From assembly GCA_944472155.2 (NCBI GenBank), contig OX235271.1, positions 101,321,256 to 101,385,255 on the forward strand: DNA of 64,000 nt. Direction: 5' to 3'. The notes under the pieces were generated by a model. The model did no database searches. It worked only from the letters and a program-made list of their open reading frames with translations, and was not told where the DNA came from. Made by a program: the position numbers and the translations under genes. Source of the DNA: Trichobilharzia szidati (Eukaryota; Platyhelminthes; Trematoda; Strigeidida; Schistosomatidae). Shown one piece after another: positions 33,755 through 45,112 of the stretch (position 1 is its first letter; every line of letters starts with the position of its first letter).

Positions 33755-34440
33755 GAGATATTCACTTATCTAGGAAGCATGGTTTCAATCACACACAGTC
33801 GGAACAAATGAAGATGTCAAAGCCATCGAGCCAGACAGAATCGGAAAAGCAACATACACCATCATCAATCTGAAATCAGTTTGGAAATCCTCTGCACTCC
33901 ACCTCAGCATAAACAATAAGATTCGGATTCTGTTCAACACAAATGTGAAGTCAGTCAGTCACCTCTTCTATACGGGTCAGAAACTTGCCCAGCGTGTCAC
34001 GAAAAGCATTTCCAACAAGTTACAGACTTTTATCAACAGCTGCCACCTTCGCTGGCTGGCTCCATAATGATGATCAAATGGCCAGTTGGCTGATCAGAAA
34101 GAATTAGAAACAAGAAACTGTGGCTGGGAACAAACCAACCAACAGCCGATCACTCAACAAATATGTAGGAGAAAATGGAGATGGATAGGTATGGAATACG
34201 TTGAAGAGGCAGTCGAATGACATCGCGTGTAGTACAGGCTATCACTCGAGTGGAACTCCAGTGGGAAATGACGAGTGGCTAGTCAGTGAGAGGGTGACAT
34301 GAAGGAGTTCATGTGGCGAGGAGACGAGAGAATATGGTCAATCGTGGATCTAGCCATCTGAAGAGGATGGCAGAAAATAGAAGCGAGTGGAGATATGTTG
34401 TTGAAGCCCTACCCTATGTTCCACTCGGAATAATAATAAG
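33755..34440 (+). pseudogene. RTE 3' relic, left arm
   Basis: 'gagatattcacttatctagg' (FTYLGS region), 'ctcttctatacgggtcagaa', 'aggagaaaatggagatggat' (RKWRWIG region) and 'gttgttgaagccctacccta' follow RTE order to a (TAA)-type tail. It is the inverted partner of 36.83-37.5 kb. Numerous stops and frameshifts. Confidence 0.85.
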
Positions 34441-34640
34441 TATTGCACCCAAAACCGTGAAGATCTTAATTTGACGAAGCAATGAATTTTACCATTCAGA
34501 TACTGGAGTGAAATTTAGTCACCTGTTAATCAATTCATGACATGGTGCTGTCTTAATTTAATTTTATCAACTGGTATCTGTTCTAACACTCATTTTAGTG
34601 AACTCCACTCTGAACCCAAGGAAGTAATTATAATAATATA
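34441..34640. repeat. Repeat shared with 36.65-36.83 kb in inverse orientation
   Basis: 'ccgtgaagatcttaatttga' and 'atcaattcatgacatggtgc' match the reverse complement of 36.65-36.82 kb. It extends the inverted repeat past the RTE 3' end. A second short RTE/SINE-G tail ('ctctgaacccaaggaagtaa') closes it at 34.61-34.64 kb. Confidence 0.75.
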
Positions 34641-34724
34641 ACAACAACCTGCCTTTCTCTCCCTCTAATTCATTAAGATTAGGACTGATAAGCGAAAAGA
34701 TACCTGAACAGTTCCACATCATTC

Positions 34725-34985
34725 GTTCACATGATAGCTAGTGAACTTACAGTGAATTTATGAGTTGGATAGAAGTATCTGACGAGCACCAGGCTAGGAG
34801 TCTGAAGTTATTGGGTCGAATTTTGTCACGATCCAGAGTTTCATTTCATCTTGAAGTATGCGCTGAAGATGTCACCCAGTAGGGTGATGAAAGCTTCGCA
34901 AATTAACTATCCAGCTCAGAGAACACAACAACACCAAAATCATCCACCTGAGCTACAAATCTTCTCTATCATATCATCTTGAACC
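34725..34985 (+). repeat. SINE-D head joined to PLE terminal repeat
   Basis: 34730-34850 carries 'cacatgatagctagtgaact' and a tRNA-like stretch ('gtcgaattttgtcacgatcc'). 34838-34985 matches the PLE end at 47.49-47.34 kb: 'ctgaagatgtcaccc', 'gaaagcttcgca', 'ccagctcagagaacac' and 'tcatccacctgagctacaaa', then 'tcttctctat'. No PLE coding sequence is attached, so it is an isolated terminal repeat. Confidence 0.65.
34857..34900 (+). ncRNA. Hammerhead-like motif of PLE type
   Basis: TGCG precedes CTGAAGA; then an extra T, stem II GTCACCC-AGTA-GGGTGAT (seven pairs), GAAA, GCT, T, and CGCA, which pairs with the TGCG upstream as stem I. This is the hammerhead layout with a very short stem III (A-U and G-C). 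The extra T between core and stem II recurs in the copies at 10.9 and 47.47 kb. Hammerheads in PLE terminal repeats are established; activity of this one is inference. Confidence 0.55.
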
Positions 34986-34989
34986 GTTA

Positions 34990-35985
34990 TCCACTATATC
35001 AGCATCAATCTGTCAATCTAAGGATATTTCCGATCATCTCAGTATGCAAATAAATAAATAAATAAATAGAAATCAAATTATATTTCATCTCTTATTTATA
35101 TACCTACTGAAAGTCTCATTCAAAACATTCTTTTTTTATATATTTTCTTATAAGAAGATGTTGATATCTGATCCGAAAGGTAAAAGTTAGTATCTTTTTA
35201 TATAAGTAAACTTCATTTGAAAAGTTTGCGCATATCAGTCAAGTTTTTGTACTGATTGTTTATTTTTGCTTGTTGATTTCAGTGGGAAGAATAGTTAACT
35301 TTTACTGAAAATAATAAAGAAACATCGACAACACCAACAATGATGATGACGGTGAAAATAATAATCTAATATATAGGGAAATTTTCGTTGTTTTCTTCTC
35401 TCCTCACCTTATTTATTCGCTCCGTTTGCATCCTTGACCTAAATCAGTAAGTAGTCTTCTAGGCATATAGATGTCTGTGAGTATGTGTGTGTGTGTAATT
35501 GCATATGCATGTGCGTGTGCGTGTACGTGTGCGTGTGTGCTCACTGTATTACACTGTATATACACTTTAACCCTGATTCAGGTGAAAATTTTATCTTGTC
35601 CTAATTTTGTTTATGGTTTCTTTTTTTGTATCTCAACAAACGACCTTCACTTATTTCTTTTGATGATTATTTATCGTTATAAATCAAAGTGAATATCAAT
35701 TGACGATAGTCAATGAATCGAGGATATAAAAGAATTTCATATCTGATCTGGTTTGTTGATCGTTACTATTGTCAACTGGAAGACATATTTCATTCAATTC
35801 TTTCTTGTAGAGGGATATTATTCTGTAAGATGTACTCAACGCAAACACGCAACCACACAGGGATGTGCATACACGAATGGATTGAAGTACTTTAGCATTC
35901 TATGTTTACAAACGTTTATTCGTATTTATCATTTCCCGAATTGATCGGCCTCGTTTTGATATATAAGCACTTCTCACGGATGCCT
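34990..35985. other. Unique spacer with microsatellites
   Basis: 35048-35070 is an (AAAT)n run and 35484-35545 an imperfect GT/GTGC run. No gene or repeat family was recognised. It forms most of the loop between the arms of the large inverted repeat. Confidence 0.5.
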
Positions 35986-35989
35986 GGAT

Positions 35990-36148
35990 ATTCACATGAC
36001 TAGCCTAGTGGATAACGCTTTCATATTTGAGATGATGAGTGCTGGGTTAGAATCACAGTGTAAAATACCACCAAGCACTGAGGAGCAGGTATATCCAGAT
36101 GGAATGAAATGCGCTTCCTGGATTCCACTGTCAGCCACCACTAAATAG
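35990..36148 (+). mobile_element. Smα-like SINE, ribozyme deleted
   Basis: 'actagcctagtggataacgc', 'tgctgggttagaatcacagt' and 'caggtatatccagatgg' lead directly to 'aatgaaatgcgcttcctgga' and 'ttccactgtcagccacc'. About 15 bases covering the core and stem II are missing, so it cannot self-cleave. Confidence 0.8.
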
Positions 36149-36644
36149 ATCAATTCTATGTTAACGACTAAGTAGTAAAGGACATTTTATTATACTTGGT
36201 GAAAATTCTGATTTCTTCCTTTTGTACCGCATACTTAGCAAAAGTATGGTTGATTTTTTCCTCAAAAACAAACCTTACTACTAATATATAATTACTTAAT
36301 GAAAAGTAAGAAGTTAGATGGTAAAGCATTTTGTAAAGTTAGTGGATTATAGAAAGTATAATCTCCACACTGACTTTTCTTATCGGAAATCTGTTGTCCT
36401 TATTGAAGACTGCAAAAAAAATTATATCGTCTTACAGATAATTCATTTCTTATAAAGAATAAAGTTCATAGCTAACGATATTGGATGAGTGAACATTATT
36501 TCTTATTATCAATACAACGCAAAAACAGAAAGGAAGGACGGTTCAGTAGCTCTTTGTCTCCAAATTATTCACTAACTGACGTCTACTCATCATGAGAACC
36601 GATCATCACTAGTGAGTGACCTCAAGATACATTTCTAATCAAAA

Positions 36645-36830
36645 GACTATAATCCTTGGAGTCCGCTAAATTGAGTGTGAGGACAGATACCAGTTGATAA
36701 AATTAAATTAAGGCAGCACCATGTCATGAATTGATTAACAGGTGACTAAATTTCACTCCTATGTCTGAATGGTAAACTTCATTGCTTCGTCAAGTTGAGA
36801 TCTTCACGTTTGGGGTACAATACTTGTTAT
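36645..36830. repeat. Repeat shared with 34.44-34.62 kb in inverse orientation
   Basis: 'gcaccatgtcatgaattgat' and 'gaatggtaaacttcattgct' pair with the left copy. It may include a decayed SINE-T 5' domain ('gagtgtgaggacagatacca'). Confidence 0.75.
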
Positions 36831-36831
36831 C

Positions 36832-37680
36832 TTTATTCTCTTCGGTTCCGAGTGGGTTTCAACAACACATCTCCACTTTCTTCCATTTTCCGCTATCCTG
36901 TTCAGATGGCTACCTCCACGATTGACCATATTCTCTCATCTCCTCGCCACACGAACTCTTTCATGTCACCCTCTCACTGACGAGCCACTCGTCATTTCCC
37001 ATTTGGATTCCACTCGAGTGATGGCCTGCACTACACGCGATGTCATTCGACTGCCTCCTCAACGTATTCCCAATCCATCCATCTCCATTTTCTCCTACAT
37101 ATTTGTTGAGCGATCAGCTGTTTATCGGTTTGTTCCCAATCAGAGTTTCTTGTTTCTAATTCTTTCTGGTCAGTCAGCCGGCCATTTGATCTTCATTATG
37201 GAGCCAGTCACCGAAGGCAGCTGTTGGTGAAAGTCTGAAAACTGTTGGAAATGCTTTTCGCTACGCTCCAAGTTTCTGACCCGTATAGAAGAGGTGACTG
37301 ACTGACTGACTGACTTCACATTTGTGTTGAACGGAATCCGAATCTTATTGTTTATACTGAGGTGGAGTGCAGAAGATTTCCAAACTGGTTTCAGGTTGAT
37401 GAAGGTGTATGTTGCTTTTCTGATTCTGTCTGGCTGGGCTGTTTTGACATCTTCATTTGTTCCGACAGCCTGTGATTGAAACCATGCTTCCTAGATAATT
37501 GAAAGAGGTAACCTCTACCAAATCCCTCCTGTTGACAGTGATGGATGCTGTTTGCTGTTGGTGCTTGGTTGTCTTCATCACCTCCATCCTCTCTATGTTC
37601 ATCCGGAGTCCTGTCTTTTCTGGCTGCTTCTTCAGCTAGTTTGTCACTTTTCGCCTACAAGTCTGAACAGTCTTAAACTA
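36832..37680 (-). pseudogene. RTE 3' relic, right arm
   Basis: On the minus strand it runs RTE 3' end ('gttgaaacccactcgg'), the RKWRW region ('aggagaaaatggagatggat'), 'ctcttctatacgggtcagaa', the YLGS region, and further upstream 'gtgatgaagacaaccaagca' (EVMKTT). It continues farther 5' than the left arm (to about 37.67 kb). A TGAC run at 37301-37316 is expanded relative to the partner. Confidence 0.85.
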
Positions 37681-38329
37681 GAACGATACAGCTGTTCAGC
37701 ATTTTATGATTTTCAATGATTCGCGATTCACGATTAAATCTACACTGAAATCAACCAAATTATCAACAACAAAAAATTCAACTTCTGAATACATTCAGAC
37801 TTTTCGGCTGTCAGAAAAAAACCAGCGACCCAAATGAACAAAATGCGGTACTTTCTGTCTGTCAAATAAATACAAACCGCATCGAAGTGATTTCAGCTAA
37901 ATAAATTATTTGCATTTCAAGACCAGAATAAGTTAATAAGGCGGCTGTCTATTCTTCATCAGTTAAACTAAATCAGATGACAGTAAGGATATAAGTTATT
38001 GCAAAAACATTTTGCCTCGCTTTCGTTTCAATATACTTGGATAGGTAGAATGGAGGTGATCAGTTATGATTTGAATTTCCTCAGCTACTTGGTCTTATGT
38101 GATTTTGTATTACGTGCTTAGAGGAAAGCTTTAATCATATCAGATATCTCATTTGGTTGTTTTCAAGGTGTTTTACCAACTTTCTTTTACACAACTGGAA
38201 TATCTGTTGTGCCGTTTGCTATACTGTGCGTGAGAACATCTCGCAACAGCTTTTATCCTCAGCCATCAGATTATAACTTCGAACATCAGACATACTTCAA
38301 AGCAACCTTGTCCATATAAAAGACCAAAT

Positions 38330-39195
38330 CCCCAAAGATTCTCTATCTAATTGTGTCTATAAAATAAAATGCTTGGAATGTGATGCGATATACATCGGAC
38401 AAAAATCTCGAGAAATCAAAATCAGAAGAAATGAACACCGTAGAGCATCTCTTCGACTAACGAGAAATCCAATTGAACTACAAAAACTTGAAAAATCATC
38501 AGCCATGCTATAGAATCAGGTCACAAAATTGATTTTGACAATATTGAAATAATCCAGAAAAACTTCAGAAATCACGAAGAACGTCTAATATCAGAAGCAC
38601 TTCATATAAAGTGGAATCCAAATTGCCTGAATAGGAATGATGGACTAAAACAGAATCTGACCTGGTTACAACACCTCCCTCCCCCCATCAAGTGACAAGA
38701 CCAACACGAATGTGATAAGCACTTTCATTATGTAAACACACGCTGCTTTTATAATCTTACACACTTATCAAATTCAACAATCTACACATGATGGTTTTGT
38801 TATCTTTACCAATTCACCAACTTGACAACTAAAAATGCCCCCAGACAGACGAACGATGATCAAGTTAGTAAACTTTATTTTGATATCATAACAGACGTAC
38901 TATAACCTTTGTTATTTGGTTTAGTGATCTTCATTGCTATTTTTACTTTCAATATGTCCTTTTAACTTGACCTAAGTCTGTTTTCTCACCCCCTAACTGT
39001 TTGTTATATATATATGCTGAGATTTTGTGAATTCCGGTTTATTAATACTTTGATAAAGCTATTAGCATTAAATAAACGTCAGTAAAAACAATATTGCTTT
39101 GTTTTTCGTTCATTGGGAAATACAAAAACCTTTGTTATAATGAATATTATATACCCAATGCCCAAATTTTTTCAAACCGTTAAAAGTGAACTTGG
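38330..39195 (+). pseudogene. PLE GIY-YIG domain and 3' UTR, right arm
   Basis: One frame reads NCVYKIKCLECDAIYIGQKS followed by REIKIRRNEHRRASLRL, that is IYxIxCxxC...YIG...EH, the GIY-YIG signature of Penelope-like elements. C-terminal sequence continues in other frames ('ggtcacaaaattgattttga'). About 480 bp of 3' UTR-like sequence is shared with the left arm. Frameshifted, no RT attached. Confidence 0.85.
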
Positions 39196-39573
39196 TTTGG
39201 ACATATATAATATAACTTCGAACGTTGAATGCATTACTGAAAATTCACCAGTTAAAAAAGTCGTAATAAGAAAAAAATAATGAAATGCTAGCTAATATGA
39301 TCTGCTAATTCTATGCAACTGTGTGCATATTTTTTATGATGATTATTATTTATTTTTATTTATTCTGCCTCTTTTCCAAAAGGTTGTTTGATACAATACA
39401 GATGTAAAGAAATACCCTATATAAATCAGTTAAACGCCAATAAGTAAGAAAATATACGGTAAGTCAGAAAGTTATGTGAGTGCTACTATATGACCTTAAG
39501 TTGTGCTCGAAATCATAATTAGTGAGGTAATAAAAAGTTTTGTATCACTGTGTGCTGCGTTAGATAGTTCATT

Positions 39574-41015
39574 TTAGGATACAGGCCACACCTTAATGTG
39601 TGCAGCCGGTTTTAAACTTATATTAATTTTTTCATTATTGGATGTATCACACAGTGACACAGTATTATTTACTGGATCTTTGGTTCTAAGTACAGATTCT
39701 TGGTTAGAAATGAGTGTGTTCCTAATCGCTTCCATAACTATATTTATTGGTATTTGTGTGTACAAAATGATGATGTCGAAACTAACCATTTTTGCGTCTT
39801 CACCGTCTAATGTTAAATTTTTCAACCTGTTTTAATTCATAAGAATTAGTGAGTCTAAACTTTAAGTGGTTTCTAACTGGATTTAAGACCATAGCTAGAT
39901 ACTTTGATTGGACACTAACGATTGCCTCCAACCATCTTACATCAGCAGTTCAAAGTACACCGTGATGGAGAGCTACCTAGAATGGTGGCCACATTGCAAA
40001 CCTGACTGATAGAATTCAGTCTGCACCAAACAAAGGAATAGACACATCACACTACTTAATAGTGTCCAATCAAAGTATCCAATACAGTCCTACAGGAGGT
40101 CAGTCGAGAGCCCGAATAACTCAGCGGTAACGTCTCTGACTGAAGCACTGTGTGGTGACGCGGGTTCGAATCTCAGAAGGGATATGAGTTCCTTCACGTT
40201 TGCGGATACGCCTTGCTGAATGTTGAGTGCCAACTAGCACGAAACCTAGGTCGAGCAAGACTTCTTGCCGATTGCCTCCAACCATCCAATACCATAGCTA
40301 AATATGCAATTAGTTGTGTTTTCTGAGCTAAATATTTAGACAATTCATAAATAAGAGGATTTCTAAAATCACCTATGACTCCTTTGGGATATCCTGGCAT
40401 ATGAACTTTAAAAACACCATACGCCCTACTGGGTTTATTAGTTGCGGGTATCAAATTAAATCAATAAGACTCATCTAGAAACGGCTTCATTCAGCATATA
40501 AAGTCCTCTGTGGGTTTCTTGACTTTATTCCTAAGTGTCTATTGATTCCTTGATTTCTTCATACGGTCCAAACAGTCTGACTTATCTAGTTCTACTGTTA
40601 AATTGTCTATATCTGATTCAGTAATTACTATATCCTTGTTATTCCTAACATTATTTTGGGCTTCGAATTAAGTTCTCCTCTTTTTTGTCATTTTGGTGTT
40701 GGCGTACATTGTGCTCGTACTTCATCTGCAGTTATTTTGTCCATCCATCTTGGTAACTGTCTCCACTAATTTCTGCTTTAACTGATCGATTTCAGTTCTG
40801 ATATTGTGTGACTTTTTGACTATTCTGTGGATTTCTTCTTCCAAGCATACTTTTTATAGTCTTTTTATTCCCACTCTAAGTCTGTCTGTCGGGATTGGAG
40901 TTCGTAGATGTACATATTAAGGGATGATTTCATTCTTCAGGCACCAAATGTTGAAAAGAGGATGATTTTCGAATCTTGCTGTAGTTTGCGAAAGTCATGT
41001 GAGTTTATTGATTAG
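39574..41015 (-). pseudogene. PLE reverse transcriptase, split by SINE-C
   Basis: Order on the minus strand: a coiled-coil-like N-terminal part (YELQSRQTDLEWE at about 40.92 kb), NNKDIVITESDIDNLTVELD (40.64 kb), then YGVFKVHMPGYPKG and LIYELSKYLAQ (40.4-40.33 kb), then after the SINE-C, LAMVLNPVRNHLKF (39.89 kb) and MVSFDIIILYTQIPINIVME (39.79 kb), which is RT motif A with its aspartate. Stops and frameshifts occur. Downstream motifs (RYVDD, GIY-YIG) are absent. The lineage differs from the 47-kb element. Confidence 0.85.
39901..40290 (+). mobile_element. SINE-C, circularly permuted, inside PLE
   Basis: 'accatagcta' at 39888-39897 and 40291-40300 is a target duplication within the PLE coding frame. 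The insert starts with a short inverted bit ('actttgattggacactaa'), then runs from mid-body 'gattgcctccaaccatc' (39920) through the distal body, the tRNA-Cys-like head and back to 'gattgcctccaaccatc' (40270-40286). It is one unit opened at an internal point, with a 17-bp overlap. Confidence 0.85.
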
Positions 41016-41499
41016 TTTCAGAAAAAGAAGACTGTTAGTGAAACTAATGTATGTGTAAAACTTTGACATTGTGGTAATACATATAATTCCACGTTGATTT
41101 GTTTACTGGATATATCAACTCATGTCAATGCCAATGAACTATTGTCTTCTCTTATGTTGAACACTAAAAAGAAATCATCCATGTGAATATTTATCAGATT
41201 AAGATGTAGTCGATAATATGACTTTGGGATAGACTTGTAGACTGACTACTGTAGCGACCAAAACCCACGCGTCATGGTCTGAAAGGAGAAAACAATCTAT
41301 ATGCTCTACAGTATAGCTAGCCTGAATATTTTTGAGTTACGCGCAGTCAAAATATGCTACGACGACAGCAAAAGGATAGTTATTTGGGACGAAGTCGACA
41401 ATAGTATTTAACAATAACATCGTAAACTAAAAATTACCTTAGCAAAACCGTTAGGCAGCTATACAGATCAGACAACTTTCTTAGTACAAAACAAGTACT

Positions 41500-42105
41500 G
41501 TAGTAACCTCGCCTAGATTACTAGCTCACTAGTTTTCTAGCCGGTCCCAAACCCGGATAAAGAGGGAGGGTTGGGGCGTGGTGCTAGCAACACTACCCCC
41601 AAAACTTAACCAAACTGCTACTAAAACTTCAACGCATAAATATATTAAAAATACTAAAAATATAAACAATAACCTCATTTTTCGCTTGAATCGGGGAAGT
41701 GAAATGACGAAGGCTGATGAAAGCCTTCGGGAAGCCAGTCAGCCGATGTGCCTTCTTTCGATGAAAGCGAAAATAAGGATGGGAACGTGGAATGTTCGTA
41801 CAATGTACGAAGCTGGAAAGGCTGCCCAAATAGCTGCAGAAATGAGAAGATATGGAATAGAAGTGTTAGGAATCTGCGAGAGCAGATGGAACGGATGCGG
41901 AAGGTGCCAACTACCAACTGGAGAGACAATAATCTACTCCGGTCACCCAGAGGACGATCACGAGCACATTGAGGGAGTAGCCATCATGATGTCACCAACA
42001 GCGGCTAAAGCTCTCATGCAGTGGGAACCAATCTCCTCCAGGATGATGACAGCCAGGTTGTATCACACAACCACAGGAACACAGACAGCTAATAAGGATT
42101 AATTC
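41500..42105 (+). pseudogene. RTE 5' fragment: leader and endonuclease start (unit 1)
   Basis: A 174-codon frame (41578-42102) contains MKAKIRMGTWNVRTM (APE motif with the catalytic Asn) and VLGICESRWNGCG (catalytic Glu), then SGHPEDDHEHIEGVAIMMSP and ALMQWEPISSRMMTARL. This is the N-terminal half of an RTE apurinic-type endonuclease, which nicks target DNA. At about 42.06 kb it runs into unrelated sequence, so the C-terminal half (SDH motif) and the RT are missing. The leader 'ccggataaagagggagggtt', 'gctagcaacactacccc', 'aactgctactaaaacttcaa' resembles the middle of SINE-G. Confidence 0.88.
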
Positions 42106-42269
42106 AAAAGATAATATGCAGATGTCAGGACAATGATATTATAGCCTAGGAGAAAAGAGGAAGACAATTACAAAGCTAGTTGAAACATCCAAGGAGGTAT
42201 CAATATTGTAATCGGGTCGTTAAGGAGGGATTTTCTAAAAAAAAATTATTCCGTTACAACTACTACTGA

Positions 42270-43070
42270 TATAACACATGATAGCTGGACATTACCTGTA
42301 TTACTCTCATCTAAAGAATGACCTGTCCAACAGATAGGTATCATAACTCACCAAGTAAACAGCCGCACTAGTTACCCAGATGCCTTCAGTTTAAATCCTG
42401 TCACACATAACTTAGATTTTCACTTCACCTTCAATCATTTCCTACTTGTTTTATTATTTTTCTGAATGCTTCATGTATATTCAAAGATTATGTGATATGA
42501 CAACACATTTCAATAACATTCACTGTGTTGATCAATATTATTGATTTTTGTCGTTTATATTATATGCAGAACCCAGTTAAACTGAAGTTCTATTCACTAT
42601 GTGTGAAATTCATACTTGCTATCATTTTACATTAGATCTATGTTGTACACACGACTTAAGTGTGAAAATAATCAATCCAAATTGGTAAGATTTGTGTATA
42701 GCGTACATTTTAGTCATTATAATGCAAAGTATTAATTGAATACGTTTGTAAATGTGATAACAACATGAAATCACTGCAGCAATTTGATCATTACCCGTTG
42801 GAAATGTAGAAAAATCGTTACGCCTACACTTCAATAGGCAAACTATGAGTTCTTCCAAAAAATAAAACATTTAATATTTAACGTTTCCTTAATGTAAGGG
42901 GAAATGACTGCGGTTGAATTGAATGTCTGGGTTGGGACAAAATTCATACCAGCAGCCTACACATTTTCAACCTCGAACTTTACTAGCTGAACCAGGCTAT
43001 ATAACTGGGATCATCACAGGTGGTTATGTCCAGCTATCATGTGAATGAGTGATTTATAACTGTCTTTTTA
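42270..43070. repeat. SINE-D copies (unit 1) with unassigned sequence between
   Basis: 42275-42430 ('cacatgatagctggacatta', 'gcagcc/agttaccca'-type head) is plus. 42905-43060 on the minus strand begins 'tcacatgatagctggacata' and contains 'agctagtaaagttcgaggtt'. They face each other around about 470 bp of unassigned A+T-rich DNA. Both recur in unit 2 at about 45.51 and 46.14-46.29 kb. Confidence 0.45.
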
Positions 43071-43109
43071 TCACTACATCAACTGCCTAGACAGGTCTTT
43101 AACTTCGAG

Positions 43110-43390
43110 TGAACCCTATCAGTCTGCACCAAACGAAGCACTAGAGGCATAACATTATTGACCACCTAGTGCCCAATCAAAGCATCCATTGTAATCCTAC
43201 AGGAGGTCAGTCGTAAGTCCGAATACCTCAGTGGTAACGTCTCTGACTGAAGCACTGTGTGCTGACGTGAGTTCGAATCTCAGAAGGGAAATGAGCTCCT
43301 TCACTGTTGCAGATACCCCTTGCTGAGTGTTGAGTGCCAACTAGCACGGAACCTAGGTCGAGCAAGACTTCCTGTGGCCCATTGCCTCCA
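43110..43390 (+). mobile_element. SINE-C at duplication junction (hybrid copy)
   Basis: The left part ('aaacgaagcactaga', 'gcataacattatt', 'tcaaagcatccatt') matches the copy at 46.35 kb. The right part ('tgactgaagcactgtgtg', 'aataccatagctaaatat') matches the copy at 40.1 kb. The switch lies near 43.18-43.20 kb. Confidence 0.85.
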
Positions 43391-44110
43391 ACAATCCAAT
43401 ACCATAGCTAAATATCCAATTAGTTGTGTTCTCTGAGCTAAATATTTAGGCAATTCATAAATAAGAGGATTTCTAAAATCACCTATGGCTCCGTTGGGAT
43501 ATCCTCGCATATGAACTTTAAAAAAAACCATATGCCCTACTGGGTTTATTAGTTACGGGTATCAAATTAAATCAATATGACTCATCTAGAAAGAGCTTCA
43601 TTCAGCATATAAAATCCTTTATGGGTTCCTTGACTTTATTCCTAAGTGTCTATTGATTTCTTGATTTCTTCATAAGGATCAAAAAGTCTGACTTATCTAG
43701 CTCTACTGTTAAATTGTCTATATATCTGATTCAGTAATTACTATATCCTTGTTATTCCTAAAATTATTTTGGGCTTCGAATTAAGTTCTCCTCTTTTTTG
43801 TCATTTTGTTGTTGGCGTACATCTGCAGTTATTTTGTTCATCCATCTTGGTAACTGTCTCCACTAATTTCCGCTTTAACTGATCGATTTCAGTTCTGGTA
43901 TTGTGTGACTATTTGACTTTTCTGTGGATTTCTTCTTCCAAGCATACTTTTTATAGTCTTTTTATATCCACTCTTAGTCTGTCTGTCGGGACTGGAGTTT
44001 GTAGATACAGATACTAAGGGATGATTTCATTCTTCAGGCATCAAATGTTGAAAAGAGGATGACTTTTGAATCTTGCTATAGTTTGCGAAAGTCATTTGAG
44101 TTTATTGATT
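43391..44110 (-). pseudogene. PLE N-terminal part (unit 2)
   Basis: Duplicate of 40.29-41.01 kb: YPNGAIGDFRNPLIYELPKY is readable on the minus strand at about 43.45 kb and the KDIVI block at about 43.75 kb. It lacks the palm segment that unit 1 keeps to its left. Differs from unit 1 by small indels such as the missing 'ttgtgctcgtac' near 43.82 kb. Confidence 0.82.
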
Positions 44111-44609
44111 AGTTTTGGAAAAAGAAGACTATTAGTGAAACTAATGTATGTGTAAAACTTTGACACTGTGGTAGTACATATAATTCCACATTGATTTGTT
44201 TACTGGATATATCAACTCATGTCAGTGCCAATGAACTAATGTCTTCTCTTATGTTGAACACTAAAAATAAGTCATCCATGTGAATATTTATCAGATTAAG
44301 ATGTAATCGATGATGTGACTTCGGGATAAACTTGTAGACTGACTACTGTAGCGAGAAAAACCCACGCGTCATAGTCTGAACGGAGCAAACCAATCTATAT
44401 GCTCTACAGTATAGCTAGCTTGAACATTTTTGAGTTACGAGCAGTCAAAATATGCTACAATGACAGCAAAAGGGTAGTTATTTGGGACAAAGTTTACAAT
44501 AATATTTAACAATAACATCGTAAACTAAAAATTACCTTAGCAAAACCGTTAGGCAGCTATACAGATCAGACAAATTTCTTAGTACAAAACAAGTACTGTA
44601 GTAACCTCG

Positions 44610-45112
44610 CCTAGATTACTAGCTCACTAGTTTTCTAGCCGGTCCCAAACCCGGATAAAGAGGGAGGGTTGGGGCACTCCACCCCTAAAACTTAACCAAA
44701 TTGCTACAGAAACTTCAATGCATAAATATATCAAAAATACTGAAAATATAAACAATAACCTTATTTTTCGCTGGAATCGGGGAAGTGAAATGACGCAGGC
44801 TGGTGAAAGCCTTCGGGAAGCCAGTCAGCCGATGTGCCTTCTTTCGATGAAAGCGAAAATAAGGATGGGGACGTGGAATGTTCGTACAATGTACGAAACT
44901 GGAAAGGCTGCTCAGGTAGCCGCAGAAATGAGGAGATATAAAATAGAAGTGTTGGAAATCAGCGAGAGCAGATGGAACAGATGTGGAAGGTGCCAACTAT
45001 CAACTGGCGAGACAGTAATCTATTCCGGTCACCCAGAGGACAACCACGAGCACACCGAGGGAGTGGCCATCATGATGTCACCAACAGCAGCCAAAGCTCT
45101 GATGCAGTAGGA
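44610..45112 (+). pseudogene. RTE endonuclease start (unit 2)
   Basis: Frame 44718-45110 (130 codons): MKAKIRMGTWNVRTM, VLEISESRWNRCGRCQ, GVAIMMSPTAAKALMQ, then a stop. Same layout as unit 1, but truncated earlier because unrelated sequence replaces its last 40 bases. Confidence 0.87.

Noticed and set aside
35484..35545. GT/GTGC run as a regulatory element
   Set aside because: It is an ordinary imperfect microsatellite with no gene nearby.
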